Source: Duganella sacchari (lineage in GTDB: Bacteria > Pseudomonadota > Gammaproteobacteria > Burkholderiales > Burkholderiaceae_D). From it: a DNA stretch of 55,895 nt. The notes under the pieces were generated by a model. That model was not told the origin of the DNA, did not search any database, and saw only the letters and a list, made by a program, of their open reading frames with translations. Below, piece by piece: positions 8,321-16,345 of the stretch (position 1 is the stretch's first letter; each line of letters starts with the position of its first letter). A program made the translations under genes and the position numbers. The stretch lies in NCBI RefSeq assembly GCF_900143065.1, contig NZ_FRCX01000021.1:1-55895 (forward strand). The letters run 5' to 3'.

Positions 8321-8900
8321 AGCAGTAAAAAACCTGATCATCAAGGGCCGTGAAGTTGTCGCCGACGACTGGCAAGTGCTGCGCCTGGCCGAGCCGGTCG
8401 AAGGCGCACCCGCTGTCGATCCCGCCACCGTGGCGGTCCCGGAGGGCAAATTCATCGTGCCACTGAGCCTGTGGCTGGTGCAGCGCGAGGTGCTGGCGGC
8501 ACGCACCGCCGCCGGCGAGATCGCCGTGTGGATCGCATCGGACGAGCGCCCTGAAACGCTGAAAGGCCTGCTGGACCAGTTCCCGCTGATCGCCGTCGAC
8601 TTCCCCAAATTTACCGATGGCCGCGGCTACTCGATCGCCTACAACCTGCGCACCCGCCTGGGCTGGACCGGCGAACTGCGCGCCGTCGGCGATGTGCTGC
8701 GCGACCAGCTGTTCTCGATGCAGCGCGTGGGCTTTGACGCCTACGCCATCCGCGCCGACCGCGATGTGCATGATGCGCTGAAAGGCCTGTCCGATTTCTC
8801 CGAAACCTATCAGGCTTCGGTCGATCAGAAAGTGCCGCTGTTCCGCCGCCACGCACGCCCGGTGCCGGCTACGGCCAACAACGACGGCGCCGGTATTTGA
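8313..8900 (+). CDS. DUF934 family protein of the sulfate-assimilation operon
   Basis: 195-residue cytoplasmic protein matching the DUF934 family, habitually found between cysI and cysH in proteobacteria. Typical family stretches are VPLSLWLVQR, FPKFTDGRGYSIAYNLRTRLGW, GDVLRDQLFSMQRVGFDAY and the C-terminal FSETYQAS. Its biochemical role is not established; a part in sulfite reduction or electron supply is inferred only from the constant neighbourhood. ATG 8313 is chosen because GAGAGG (8301-8306) is well spaced; another ATG two codons earlier is too close to it. It overlaps the cysI end by 8 bases, suggesting translational coupling. Confidence 0.88.
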   Translation: MSEAVKNLIIKGREVVADDWQVLRLAEPVEGAPAVDPATVAVPEGKFIVPLSLWLVQREVLAARTAAGEIAVWIASDERPETLKGLLDQFPLIAVDFPKFTDGRGYSIAYNLRTRLGWTGELRAVGDVLRDQLFSMQRVGFDAYAIRADRDVHDALKGLSDFSETYQASVDQKVPLFRRHARPVPATANNDGAGI

Positions 8901-8911
8901 TTGGAGCTGCA

Positions 8912-9628
8912 ATGAGTGACCTGAGCAAGCTGATTGCGGACACGCACGCCACGCTGTCCCGCATCGCCAGCGATTTCAGCCCCGCCGTTTTCGCCTCCTC
9001 GCTGGCGGCCGAAGACATGGTGCTGACCGATATGATCCTGAAGGCCAAGCACAGCATCGGCATTTTCTCGCTTGAAACCGGCCGCCTGCACCAAGAAACG
9101 CTGGCCATGCTGGACAAGGTGAAGCAGCACTACGGCTACGACATCGCTGTCTACAAGCCGCAGCAGGATGCGGTCGATAGCTACGTCGCACAGCATGGCC
9201 TGAACGCCTTCTACGACAGCGTCGAGATGCGCAAGGAATGCTGCCGCATCCGCAAGGTCGAGCCGCTGAACCGCGCACTGTCCGGCAACAAGGCCTGGGT
9301 CACGGGCCAGCGCCGCGCGCAAGCGGCAACCCGCACCTCGCTGCTGGTGGAAGAGGACGATCCGGCGCACTTCATGACCAAGTTCAATCCGCTGGCCGAT
9401 TGGTCCGAGGACGACATCTGGAACTACATCCGCGACAACGGCGTGCCGTACAACGCGCTGCACGACCAGGGTTATCCATCGATCGGCTGCGAACCGTGTA
9501 CCCGAGCCATACAGCCAGGTGAAGATGTCCGCGCCGGACGCTGGTGGTGGGAGAACCCGGAATCGAAAGAATGCGGCCTCCACGTCGTCGACGGCAAACT
9601 GATACGCATTAAATCTGTCGCTGCATAA
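8912..9628 (+). CDS. cysH: Assimilatory adenylylsulfate (APS) reductase
   Basis: 238-residue enzyme reducing adenylylsulfate to sulfite and AMP with thioredoxin or glutathione. It carries both iron-sulfur cysteine pairs (CC near 110 and C-X2-C in GCEPCTRA near 193), which mark the [4Fe-4S] APS-reductase class rather than the PAPS-specific class, plus the C-terminal redox cysteine in KECGLHV. SLETGRLHQET and VTGQRRAQAATR are substrate-binding stretches. This agrees with the absence of an APS kinase (cysC) beside cysDN. ATG 8912 has GGAG upstream; the gene lies 11 bases after DUF934. Confidence 0.95.
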   Translation: MSDLSKLIADTHATLSRIASDFSPAVFASSLAAEDMVLTDMILKAKHSIGIFSLETGRLHQETLAMLDKVKQHYGYDIAVYKPQQDAVDSYVAQHGLNAFYDSVEMRKECCRIRKVEPLNRALSGNKAWVTGQRRAQAATRTSLLVEEDDPAHFMTKFNPLADWSEDDIWNYIRDNGVPYNALHDQGYPSIGCEPCTRAIQPGEDVRAGRWWWENPESKECGLHVVDGKLIRIKSVAA

Positions 9629-9654
9629 GCGGCTTCAAAGAATAGGCTAGTCCA

Positions 9655-10584
9655 ATGAACGCTTTAGTTGAACAAAACGCGCAAGTGAACTCGCGCCACC
9701 TCGATGCCCTGGAATCGGAAGCCATCCACATCATGCGCGAAGTCGCTGCCGAGTGCAGCAACCCTGCCCTGCTGTTCTCGGGCGGTAAAGACTCGGTGGT
9801 CCTGCTGCGCATCGCGGAGAAGGCTTTCCGTCCTGGTAAATTCCCGTTCCCGCTGGTGCACGTCGACACCGGCCACAACTTCCAGGAAGTGATTACCTTC
9901 CGCGACAAGCGCGTGGCCGAACTGGGCGAACGCCTGATCGTCGGCTCGGTCGAAGACTCGATCAAAAAAGGAACGGTACGCCTGCGCAATCCGCAAACCG
10001 ATTCGCGCAACGCCGCACAGGCGGTGACGCTGCTGGAAACCATCGCCGAACATGGCTTCGACGCCTGCATCGGCGGCGCTCGCCGCGACGAAGAGAAAGC
10101 CCGCGCCAAGGAGCGCATCTTCTCGTTCCGCGATGAATTCGGCCAGTGGGACCCGAAGTCGCAGCGCCCGGAACTGTGGGACCTGTATAACACCCGCGTC
10201 CATCCCGGCGAGAACATGCGTGTGTTCCCGATCTCGAACTGGACCGAGCTGGATGTGTGGCAGTACATCGCCCGTGAAAAACTGGAACTGCCACCGATCT
10301 ACTTCGCCCATGAGCGCCAGGTGATTCCGCGCAATGGCCTGCTGGTGCCGCTGACGGATCTGACTCCGGCCCGCGAAGGCGAAACCGTCGAAACGCAAGT
10401 GGTGCGCTTCCGTACCGTCGGCGACATCTCCTGCACCTGCCCGGTGTCCTCGGACGCGGCCACCGTGGAGCAGATCATCGCTGAAACCGCGATCACCCAG
10501 GTGACGGAGCGCGGCGCCACCCGCATGGACGACCAGACCTCCGAAGCATCGATGGAAAAACGTAAAAAAGCAGGATACTTCTAA
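9655..10584 (+). CDS. cysD: Sulfate adenylyltransferase subunit 2
   Basis: 309-residue catalytic subunit of ATP sulfurylase, forming adenylylsulfate from ATP and sulfate with CysN. The PP-loop ATPase motif LLFSGGKDSVVLLR sits near residues 38-51, HVDTGHNFQEV follows, and the family hallmark DACIGGARRDEEKARAKERIFS is complete. The C-terminus, rich in Lys/Glu (EASMEKRKKAGYF), is normal for the family. The length is typical. The stop TAA shares one base with the cysN ATG, so the two subunits are translationally coupled. Confidence 0.97.
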   Translation: MNALVEQNAQVNSRHLDALESEAIHIMREVAAECSNPALLFSGGKDSVVLLRIAEKAFRPGKFPFPLVHVDTGHNFQEVITFRDKRVAELGERLIVGSVEDSIKKGTVRLRNPQTDSRNAAQAVTLLETIAEHGFDACIGGARRDEEKARAKERIFSFRDEFGQWDPKSQRPELWDLYNTRVHPGENMRVFPISNWTELDVWQYIAREKLELPPIYFAHERQVIPRNGLLVPLTDLTPAREGETVETQVVRFRTVGDISCTCPVSSDAATVEQIIAETAITQVTERGATRMDDQTSEASMEKRKKAGYF

Positions 10585-11885
10585 TGACTACGACTACTTC
10601 GAACGAACGCGGCCTCCTGCGTTTTATCACCGCCGGTTCCGTCGATGACGGCAAGTCCACCCTGATCGGCCGCCTGCTGTTCGACAGCAAAGGCATCTTC
10701 GCCGACCAGCTGGACGCCATGTCGCGCTCCAAGCACAAGCGCACCGTCGGCGACACCGTCGACCTGTCGCTGCTGACCGACGGCCTGGAAGCCGAACGCG
10801 AACAAGGCATCACCATCGACGTCGCCTACCGCTACTTCGCCACGCCGAAACGCAAATTCATCATCGCCGACACGCCAGGCCACGAGCAGTACACCCGCAA
10901 CATGGTGACCGGCGCGTCGACCGCCGATGCCGTCATCATCCTGGTGGACGTATCGAAAGTGAAGCTGCGCGAAGACGGCGGCGTGGATCTGCTGATCCAG
11001 ACCAAACGCCACTCCACCATCGCCCACCTGCTGCAAATCGAGCACGTCATCGTGGCCGTCAACAAGATGGACCTGGTGAACTACGATCAGGACATCTACA
11101 ACCGCATCGTCAAAGCCTATGGCGAATTCGCCGCCTCGCTGGGCCTGAAAGACATCACGCCGATTCCGCTGTCCGCCCTGAGCGGCGACAACGTGGTGGA
11201 AAAGAGCGAGAAGCTGGACTGGTACCAAGGCCCGACGCTGATCGAGCTGCTGGAATCGCTGTCCGTCTACGACGAGTCGCACGACGCACCATTCCGCTTC
11301 CCGGTGCAGCTGGTGGCGCGCCACAACGGCCACGAAGCCAATGACTTCCGCGGCTACATGGGCCGTATCGAGTCGGGCAAGGTCTCGGTGGGCGACACGC
11401 TGGTGGTGCAGCCATCCGGCCAGGCTGCGACCGTGAAAGACATCGTCACGCTGGAAGGTTCGCACCAGTCGGCCGTCGCCGGCCAGTCGATCACGCTGCT
11501 GCTGAACGAATACCTGGACATTTCGCGTGGCGACCTGCTGGCCAATGCCGCACAGCCGGCCACGCAGCTGAAACAGCTGAAGGCCGACGTATGCTGGATG
11601 TCCGACGAGCCGCTGGACGTGCGCCGCAAGTACTGGATCAAGCACGGCACCAAGCAGACCTCGGCGAAAGTGAAAGCGATTGCATCTCTGCTGGACATCA
11701 ACACCCAGCAGCGCCACAGCGCCGAAGGCCTGAAGCTCAACGACATCGCCACCATCGAGCTGGCAGTGCAGCAGCCGTTGGCAGCCGACGCCTACAGTGA
11801 CATCCGCGCCACTGGTGCTTTCATTCTGATCGATGAGGTGACCCATCAGACCGTGGCCGCTGGTATGATCCGCCTGGACCAATAA
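10584..11885 (+). CDS. cysN: Sulfate adenylyltransferase subunit 1 (GTPase)
   Basis: 433-residue EF-Tu-like GTPase that drives ATP sulfurylation with CysD. The P-loop GSVDDGKSTLIGRL (about 17-30), G3 DTPGHEQYTRN, G4 NKMDLV and switch-region EREQGITIDVAYRYF are all intact, followed by beta-barrel domains. The protein ends without the APS-kinase extension found in CysNC fusions, matching the direct APS-reductase route of this cluster. Confidence 0.97.
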   Translation: MTTTTSNERGLLRFITAGSVDDGKSTLIGRLLFDSKGIFADQLDAMSRSKHKRTVGDTVDLSLLTDGLEAEREQGITIDVAYRYFATPKRKFIIADTPGHEQYTRNMVTGASTADAVIILVDVSKVKLREDGGVDLLIQTKRHSTIAHLLQIEHVIVAVNKMDLVNYDQDIYNRIVKAYGEFAASLGLKDITPIPLSALSGDNVVEKSEKLDWYQGPTLIELLESLSVYDESHDAPFRFPVQLVARHNGHEANDFRGYMGRIESGKVSVGDTLVVQPSGQAATVKDIVTLEGSHQSAVAGQSITLLLNEYLDISRGDLLANAAQPATQLKQLKADVCWMSDEPLDVRRKYWIKHGTKQTSAKVKAIASLLDINTQQRHSAEGLKLNDIATIELAVQQPLAADAYSDIRATGAFILIDEVTHQTVAAGMIRLDQ

Positions 11886-11895
11886 ACCTAGCCAG

Positions 11896-11922
11896 CGTCA
11901 TCCCCGCGCCTGCGGGGAGCCA
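11896..11922. repeat. REP-like palindromic repeat, copy 1
   Basis: A perfect stem TCCCCGC/GCGGGGA with loop GCCT (11901-11918) flanked by CGTCA and GCCA. It resembles the CGTCATYCCCGCG-type intergenic palindromes common in proteobacteria. A second copy lies in the opposite orientation at 23371-23397, matching at about 19 of 27 positions with the stem kept complementary. Here it sits between cysN and cobA without a U-run, so it is not an obvious terminator. Confidence 0.7.
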
Positions 11923-11932
11923 AGGATTTTTC

Positions 11933-12652
11933 ATGCCAGCTCTCGGAAAAGTGTATTTGATCGGCGCCGGTCCCGGCGCCCAGGACTTGATTACCTTGCG
12001 TGGTGCGCGCCTGCTGGCGCAAGCCGACATCGTGCTGCACGACGCACTGGTGACATCCGAAATGCTGGACCTGTGTCCGCAGGCCGAGAAAATCTCGGTC
12101 GGCAAGCGCAGCGGCCAGCGTTCGGTCGCCCAGCAGATCATCAACCGGCAGTTGGTCGAATGCGCGCAGCGCGCCACGCTGGTGGTGCGCCTGAAAGGCG
12201 GCGACCCCATGATCTTCGGCCGCGCCGATGAAGAGCTGCGGGCGCTGGAAGAAGCTGGCATCGAGGTGGAAGTCGTCCCCGGCATCACCACCGCGCTGGC
12301 GGCAGCGGCGACCACCAAGCAGCCGCTGACCAAGCGCGGCGTGGCGCGCAGCGTCGGTTTTTTCACCTCGTCCACCGCAGCTGAACACGCGGACCACGAC
12401 GCCATTCCCGAAACCGACACGCTGGTGCAGTACATGGGCGGCCGCGAAGCCATCGCCACCGCAGAGCGCCTGCTCGCACACGGCCACAAACCGGATACGC
12501 CGGTGGTCGTCATCGAAAACGTCAGCCGCGCCGACCAGCAAACCCACCGTATGGACATCACCACCTTGAGCCAGGGTCTGGGCACACCGCATGGCCCGGT
12601 GCTGGTCATGATCGGTGAAGCCATGCGTGCCCGCCCCCATCAACGAGATTAG
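11933..12652 (+). CDS. cobA: Uroporphyrinogen-III C-methyltransferase (SUMT)
   Basis: 239-residue enzyme that methylates uroporphyrinogen III at C2 and C7 with SAM to give precorrin-2, the first committed step to siroheme, the CysI cofactor. Tetrapyrrole methylase motifs: GKVYLIGAGPGAQDLITLRG at the N-terminus, then YDALV-like HDALVTSEML, VVRLKGGDPMIFGR and VEVVPGITTALAAA. Only the methylase domain is present, with no precorrin-2 dehydrogenase/chelatase part as in full CysG, so oxidation and iron insertion must come from elsewhere; the small CbiX-like gene at 19033 is a candidate. It follows cysN by 47 bases and completes the operon. Confidence 0.93.
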   Translation: MPALGKVYLIGAGPGAQDLITLRGARLLAQADIVLHDALVTSEMLDLCPQAEKISVGKRSGQRSVAQQIINRQLVECAQRATLVVRLKGGDPMIFGRADEELRALEEAGIEVEVVPGITTALAAAATTKQPLTKRGVARSVGFFTSSTAAEHADHDAIPETDTLVQYMGGREAIATAERLLAHGHKPDTPVVVIENVSRADQQTHRMDITTLSQGLGTPHGPVLVMIGEAMRARPHQRD

Positions 12653-12732
12653 CAGCACAATAGCCATCCAACTCCGCGCCTGAGTTTTATTTTTCGGTAT
12701 TAAAATGTCCATTCTTACCATTCGAGGTAGTA

Positions 12733-13455
12733 ATGGATATCGTTCAAAGACTGGAAAACGCCTGGAGTATCCACGCCGAGGGCAAGTTTGAAGAAGCCCT
12801 GCAGGAATACATCTGGCTATTTGAGGCTACCGCCAAGGACGCGGACACCGCATCGCTGCGCCTGTCCTACGTGCTGGCCGCATGGGCCAAGCTTGCGGAA
12901 GAATACCTGCCCGCCCACCACGCGCTGGTCGATCTGCGCAACCACATGGCTGAGCAGCTGCTGAGCGAACCGGCCGATACCGCGCTGTTCAATGACATCC
13001 GCGTGGTCAACGACAAGCTGGGCGACTTGCAGAATACTTACCACCTGTTCCAGCGGCTGCCCGACGCGCTGAAACAGCAGACAGCCCGCATCGCCCTGCC
13101 CTCACTGATGGCCTGTGGCGACTATCAGCTGGCGCGCCGTTATCTGCAGCAGCCGGAAGAACATCTGGCGCAGGCGGCCATGAAGCTGAACCAGCAAAAG
13201 AACCAGATTAACGTCCTCACCTCCGAAGGCATGGCAGAACTGCTGGCCGATGTATTCAACTACACTACCGAAGTTGCATTGGTACTGGACTTGCTGAACG
13301 GCTGCGGCGATACTGCTGCGGCGGCGATCGCGCGCCAGCAAGCTGTCTCGCTGGTGCAAACGCCGGAAGCCCGCGCCTGCGTGGAAGCGGAGCTCAATGC
13401 TCCCGGCACCACGCTGGACGCCATGGTTGAACTACAAAATTCGGTGACTGCATAG
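12733..13455 (+). CDS. Helical-repeat (TPR-like) hypothetical protein
   Basis: 240-residue protein with no signal peptide or membrane segment, almost entirely predicted helical. Its N-terminus (IVQRLENAWSIHAEGKFEEALQEYIWLFEATAKD) looks like a degenerate tetratricopeptide unit, and further helix pairs follow. I do not recognise a named family. GAGG precedes ATG 12733. Its stop TAG shares its last base with the GTG start of the secreted cyclase gene, so the two are probably coupled, although one product is cytoplasmic and the other exported. Confidence 0.7.
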   Translation: MDIVQRLENAWSIHAEGKFEEALQEYIWLFEATAKDADTASLRLSYVLAAWAKLAEEYLPAHHALVDLRNHMAEQLLSEPADTALFNDIRVVNDKLGDLQNTYHLFQRLPDALKQQTARIALPSLMACGDYQLARRYLQQPEEHLAQAAMKLNQQKNQINVLTSEGMAELLADVFNYTTEVALVLDLLNGCGDTAAAAIARQQAVSLVQTPEARACVEAELNAPGTTLDAMVELQNSVTA

Positions 13456-14222
13456 TGAAAAAGATTTACGCTCAAGCCCTCCTCCTCTCCACTTTCCTGC
13501 CCGCTGCTGCATCGGCTGCACTCCCCACCTACGATTTCAAGGTGGTGCGCAGCTATCCGCATGACACGCAGGCCTTCACCGAAGGCCTGCTGTACCGCGA
13601 TGGCTTCCTGTACGAGAGCACGGGCCTGAACGGCAAATCTTCGATCCGCAAAGTAAACCTGGAGACCGGCAAGGTCCTGCAAAGCAAAGACATCCCGCCC
13701 CAGTACTTCGGCGAAGGCCTGACTGCCTGGGGCGATACGCTGGTCGGCCTGACCTGGCAAACCCAGACCGGTTTTGTCTTCGATCTGAAGACCTTTGAAT
13801 TCAAAAGCCAGTTTGCCTACCCGGGCGAAGGCTGGGGCCTGACGCAGAACGGCAAAGAACTCATCATGAGCGATGGCAGCGCCACGCTGCGCTTCCTCGA
13901 TCCCAAGACCTTCCTCGAAGTACGCCGCGTGAAAGTAACGGCGGACGGCATTGCAGTCGACCAGCTCAATGAACTGGAAGTGGTGGAAGGCGAAATCTAC
14001 GCCAATATCTGGCACACCAACACCATCGCCCGCATCGATCCTGCCACCGGCAAGATCGTTGGCTGGATCGATTTCAGCAAACTTTATCCCGATGCCGGCA
14101 AAGGACCGAACGGCGAAAACGTCATGAACGGCATCGCCTACGACGCCGATAAAAAACGCCTGTTCGTCACCGGCAAACTGTGGCCCAAGATCTACGAAGT
14201 GAAAGTCACGCGCCGGCCATAA
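13455..14222 (+). CDS. Secreted glutaminyl-peptide cyclotransferase
   Basis: 255-residue exported protein: signal peptide of about 22 residues ending ASAAL, then a five-bladed beta-propeller of the Glu_cyclase_2 family (plant/bacterial glutaminyl cyclase), which turns N-terminal glutamine into pyroglutamate. Diagnostic stretches are YPHDTQAFTEGLLY, ESTGLNGKSSIRKV, GLTWQTQTGFVFD, LNELEVVEGEIYANIW and MNGIAYDADKKRLFVTGKLWPKIYEV. Translation starts at GTG 13455, overlapping the previous stop by one base. It is probably periplasmic and protects exported proteins from aminopeptidases; the physiological substrate is unknown. Confidence 0.9.
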   Translation: MKKIYAQALLLSTFLPAAASAALPTYDFKVVRSYPHDTQAFTEGLLYRDGFLYESTGLNGKSSIRKVNLETGKVLQSKDIPPQYFGEGLTAWGDTLVGLTWQTQTGFVFDLKTFEFKSQFAYPGEGWGLTQNGKELIMSDGSATLRFLDPKTFLEVRRVKVTADGIAVDQLNELEVVEGEIYANIWHTNTIARIDPATGKIVGWIDFSKLYPDAGKGPNGENVMNGIAYDADKKRLFVTGKLWPKIYEVKVTRRP

Positions 14223-14239
14223 GCTGTCACACACTGCAT

Positions 14240-14932
14240 CTAGGCCGCCAGCGCATACGACGCATCATTGGCGCATGCGCTAAAGCCGCGCACGCGCAGC
14301 CGCTGTTGTTGAAGGCAGACGGCCAGGGGCTGCCCATCCGTCAGCAGGGTCACCACGGCCGGCACATCACGGGTGTTGATCGCCAGTTGAAACCTGCGTA
14401 TCAGCTCGCGCGACAGCTTCTCCTCGGGCGGCATGTCATCAGCCGCTTGCTTCAACCGCTTGCGCGCGCGTGCCAGGTACTGGCGCGCGTTTTCTGCTTT
14501 GGTCCCGAGTACTGCAGCAATATCAGCGTGTCCGCATTCAAACACCTCATGCAGGACCAGCGCCAGCCGCTCGGAAAACGACAGACGCGCCAGCATCCGC
14601 GCAAATGCGGCTTCCACGTCGGCACACCGCAGCAGCTCTTCCTCTGGTGATAGCGGCTGCACATCGGGCGCCAATTCCTTTGCAACCTGGGCGGCCACCG
14701 CATCGCGCGCGCGTTTGCGCAAATGGTCGATCGACTGATGCTGCACAACGGTGGTCAGCCAGGCGGCAGGCGTCACCAGCGCGTCCTTTTCAGCGCTGTG
14801 CCACTTCAAAAAACAGTCCTGTACCACTTCTTCCGCTTCCGCCTCGCTGCCCAGGATGCGTGAACTGATCGCCCTCAGGCGCGGGCGCAGCTGCTCAAAC
14901 AGGGCGCCATCGGTATCGGTAGTACGTGACAT
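14240..14932 (-). CDS. ECF-type sigma-70 family sigma factor
   Basis: 230-residue sigma factor with region 2 (about 8-85, LRAISSRILGSEAEAEEVVQDCFLKW, AAWLTTVVQHQSIDHLRKRAR) and region 4 (about 110-165, LSFSERLALVLHEVFECGHADIAAVLGTKAENARQYLARARKRL). About 60 residues follow (VTLLTDGQPLAVC); this resembles the C-terminal extensions of ECF41/SigJ-like factors, though here it is short. No anti-sigma gene adjoins it. It ends 17 bases from the convergent cyclase gene and is divergent from the stand-alone clpP. Confidence 0.87.
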   Translation of the reverse strand: MSRTTDTDGALFEQLRPRLRAISSRILGSEAEAEEVVQDCFLKWHSAEKDALVTPAAWLTTVVQHQSIDHLRKRARDAVAAQVAKELAPDVQPLSPEEELLRCADVEAAFARMLARLSFSERLALVLHEVFECGHADIAAVLGTKAENARQYLARARKRLKQAADDMPPEEKLSRELIRRFQLAINTRDVPAVVTLLTDGQPLAVCLQQQRLRVRGFSACANDASYALAA

Positions 14933-15081
14933 GGTGATTCTCCTCTCATGATGGGGACACTACTTGACGCTGGGCACCCGCCAAACGTGACACATCAACT
15001 ATCTATTTTTTTGCCGTCACACTGCGCACCGGCGCAGGCGTCAAGCGGGCAGTGAACCGACCTGACCGCGAAAGGAACATC

Positions 15082-15687
15082 ATGCTGACCAATTCCCTGG
15101 GCCTCATCCCCACCGTCATCGAACAGACCAGCCGTGGCGAACGCGCCTTCGATATTTATTCCTGCCTGCTGAAAGAGCGCGTGATCTTCCTGGTGGGCGA
15201 AGTGACCGAACAATCGGCAAACCTGATCGTGGCGCAGTTGCTGTTCCTGGAATCGGCTGATCCGCACAAAGACATCTCACTGTACATCAATTCTCCGGGC
15301 GGCTCGGTGTATGCCGGCATGGCGATCTACGACACCATGCAATTCATCAAACCAGAGGTTTCCACCTTGTGCACCGGCTTTGCCGCCAGCATGGGCTCCT
15401 TCCTGCTCGCCGCTGGCGCAATCGGCAAGCGCTATGCCCTGCCCAACGCGCGCATCATGATCCACCAGCCGCATGGCGGCTCGCAAGGCGTCGCCTCCGA
15501 CATTGAAATCCAGGCACGCGAGGTGCTCTACCAGCGCCACCGCCTTAACTCCATCATGGCCGAGCGCACCAGGCAAACGCTGGCCCGGATCGAAAAAGAC
15601 TCCGACCGCGACAACTATATGTCATCCGCAGACGCCAAAGACTATGGCCTGATCGACCACGTGCTTCTCACCCGCGACGAAAGCTGA
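15082..15687 (+). CDS. ClpP-family ATP-dependent serine protease, stand-alone copy
   Basis: 201-residue protease subunit. The catalytic triad is visible: Ser103 in GFAASMGSFLL, His128 in RIMIHQPHGG and Asp173 in EKDSDRDNYM. YINSPGGSVYAGMAIYDTM is the oxyanion/handle region. ATG 15082 is chosen because AAAGGA (15071-15076) precedes it; an in-frame ATG ten codons earlier lacks a site. It is not beside clpX or tig, and the N-terminus (MLTNSLGLIPTVIEQTSRGERAFDIYS) is that of a true ClpP, so it is probably a second paralogue, as seen in many beta- and gammaproteobacteria. The clpA/clpS genes in this window are 36 kb away. Confidence 0.9.
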   Translation: MLTNSLGLIPTVIEQTSRGERAFDIYSCLLKERVIFLVGEVTEQSANLIVAQLLFLESADPHKDISLYINSPGGSVYAGMAIYDTMQFIKPEVSTLCTGFAASMGSFLLAAGAIGKRYALPNARIMIHQPHGGSQGVASDIEIQAREVLYQRHRLNSIMAERTRQTLARIEKDSDRDNYMSSADAKDYGLIDHVLLTRDES

Positions 15688-15740
15688 ACGCAACTTACCA
15701 AGAGATTAATAAAACTCGTACACTGCGGAGGCGACCAACC

Positions 15741-15761
15741 ATGCGAACATTCAATCAATGA
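15741..15761 (+). CDS. Six-codon leader ORF (MRTFNQ) overlapping the next start
   Basis: GGAGG at 15727-15731 is ideally spaced (9 bases) for ATG 15741, which opens a frame of only six codons. Its TGA (15759-15761) overlaps the ATG (15758) of the DUF6624 gene in an ATGA arrangement. The downstream ATG has no Shine-Dalgarno of its own. The most economical reading is a translated leader that delivers ribosomes to the main gene by termination-reinitiation. This is inference from the sequence. Confidence 0.5.
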   Translation: MRTFNQ

Positions 15762-16339
15762 AAACGTCGAATTTATCTCGTGCTGTTCTTGCACTGGCAT
15801 TCCTGCCTTTATTGGCAGCTGCGGAGCCGTGCGAGAAAACCGCGCTGGCCCAACAGTACGCAAAGATGCGTAGCGACGACCAGTCACTGCGCGGCCGCTA
15901 CATCCACATCCTGGAGATGGAGCACCGCAAGGAGAAGTTCGATCCCAAGGAAAAAGATCAGCTGGAATACACCATCTCGGACATCGACGAAAGTAATCAG
16001 CGCAACCTGGACAAATTGATTGAGCAGTGCGGCTGGCCCGGCAAGCTTGACGCCAACCGCGCGGCAGATGCAGCGTTCCTCATTATTCAGCATGCGGACC
16101 TGGACTATCAGCTCAAACACGCTGATTTGCTTGCCGCCGCAAACAAGCGAGGCGAAATTCCGAACAAGATCTACGCCATGTTTGTCGACAGGGTTAGGCT
16201 GAGACAAGGCAAGGGACAGCTCTACGGCACGCAGCAGGAATATGGCAGTAACAAGATGCCGCCGATCGACGACCCAAAAAACCTGAACCAGCGCAGAAAA
16301 ACCATGGGCCTGCCGCCGCTGCCGACGCCAGCCAATTAG
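15758..16339 (+). CDS. Exported DUF6624 family protein
   Basis: 193-residue protein with a signal peptide (about 22 residues, LALAFLPLLAAAEP). The mature part matches the DUF6624 pattern: QSLRGRYI, DESNQRNLDKLIEQCGWPG, AADAAFLIIQHADLDYQLKHADLL, GEIPNKIYAMFVDRVRLRQGKGQLYGTQ, PIDDPKNLNQRRKTMGLPPL. The family has no established function; the conserved HAD, RV, GTQ and PIDDP residues suggest a binding or enzymatic site. Its start overlaps a short leader ORF and lacks its own ribosome site. Confidence 0.82.
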   Translation: MKTSNLSRAVLALAFLPLLAAAEPCEKTALAQQYAKMRSDDQSLRGRYIHILEMEHRKEKFDPKEKDQLEYTISDIDESNQRNLDKLIEQCGWPGKLDANRAADAAFLIIQHADLDYQLKHADLLAAANKRGEIPNKIYAMFVDRVRLRQGKGQLYGTQQEYGSNKMPPIDDPKNLNQRRKTMGLPPLPTPAN

Positions 16340-16345
16340 CCGGCA

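Noticed and set aside
6974..8608. A 544-codon minus-strand frame opposite cysI and DUF934
   Set aside because: Shadow of verified genes; no start context.
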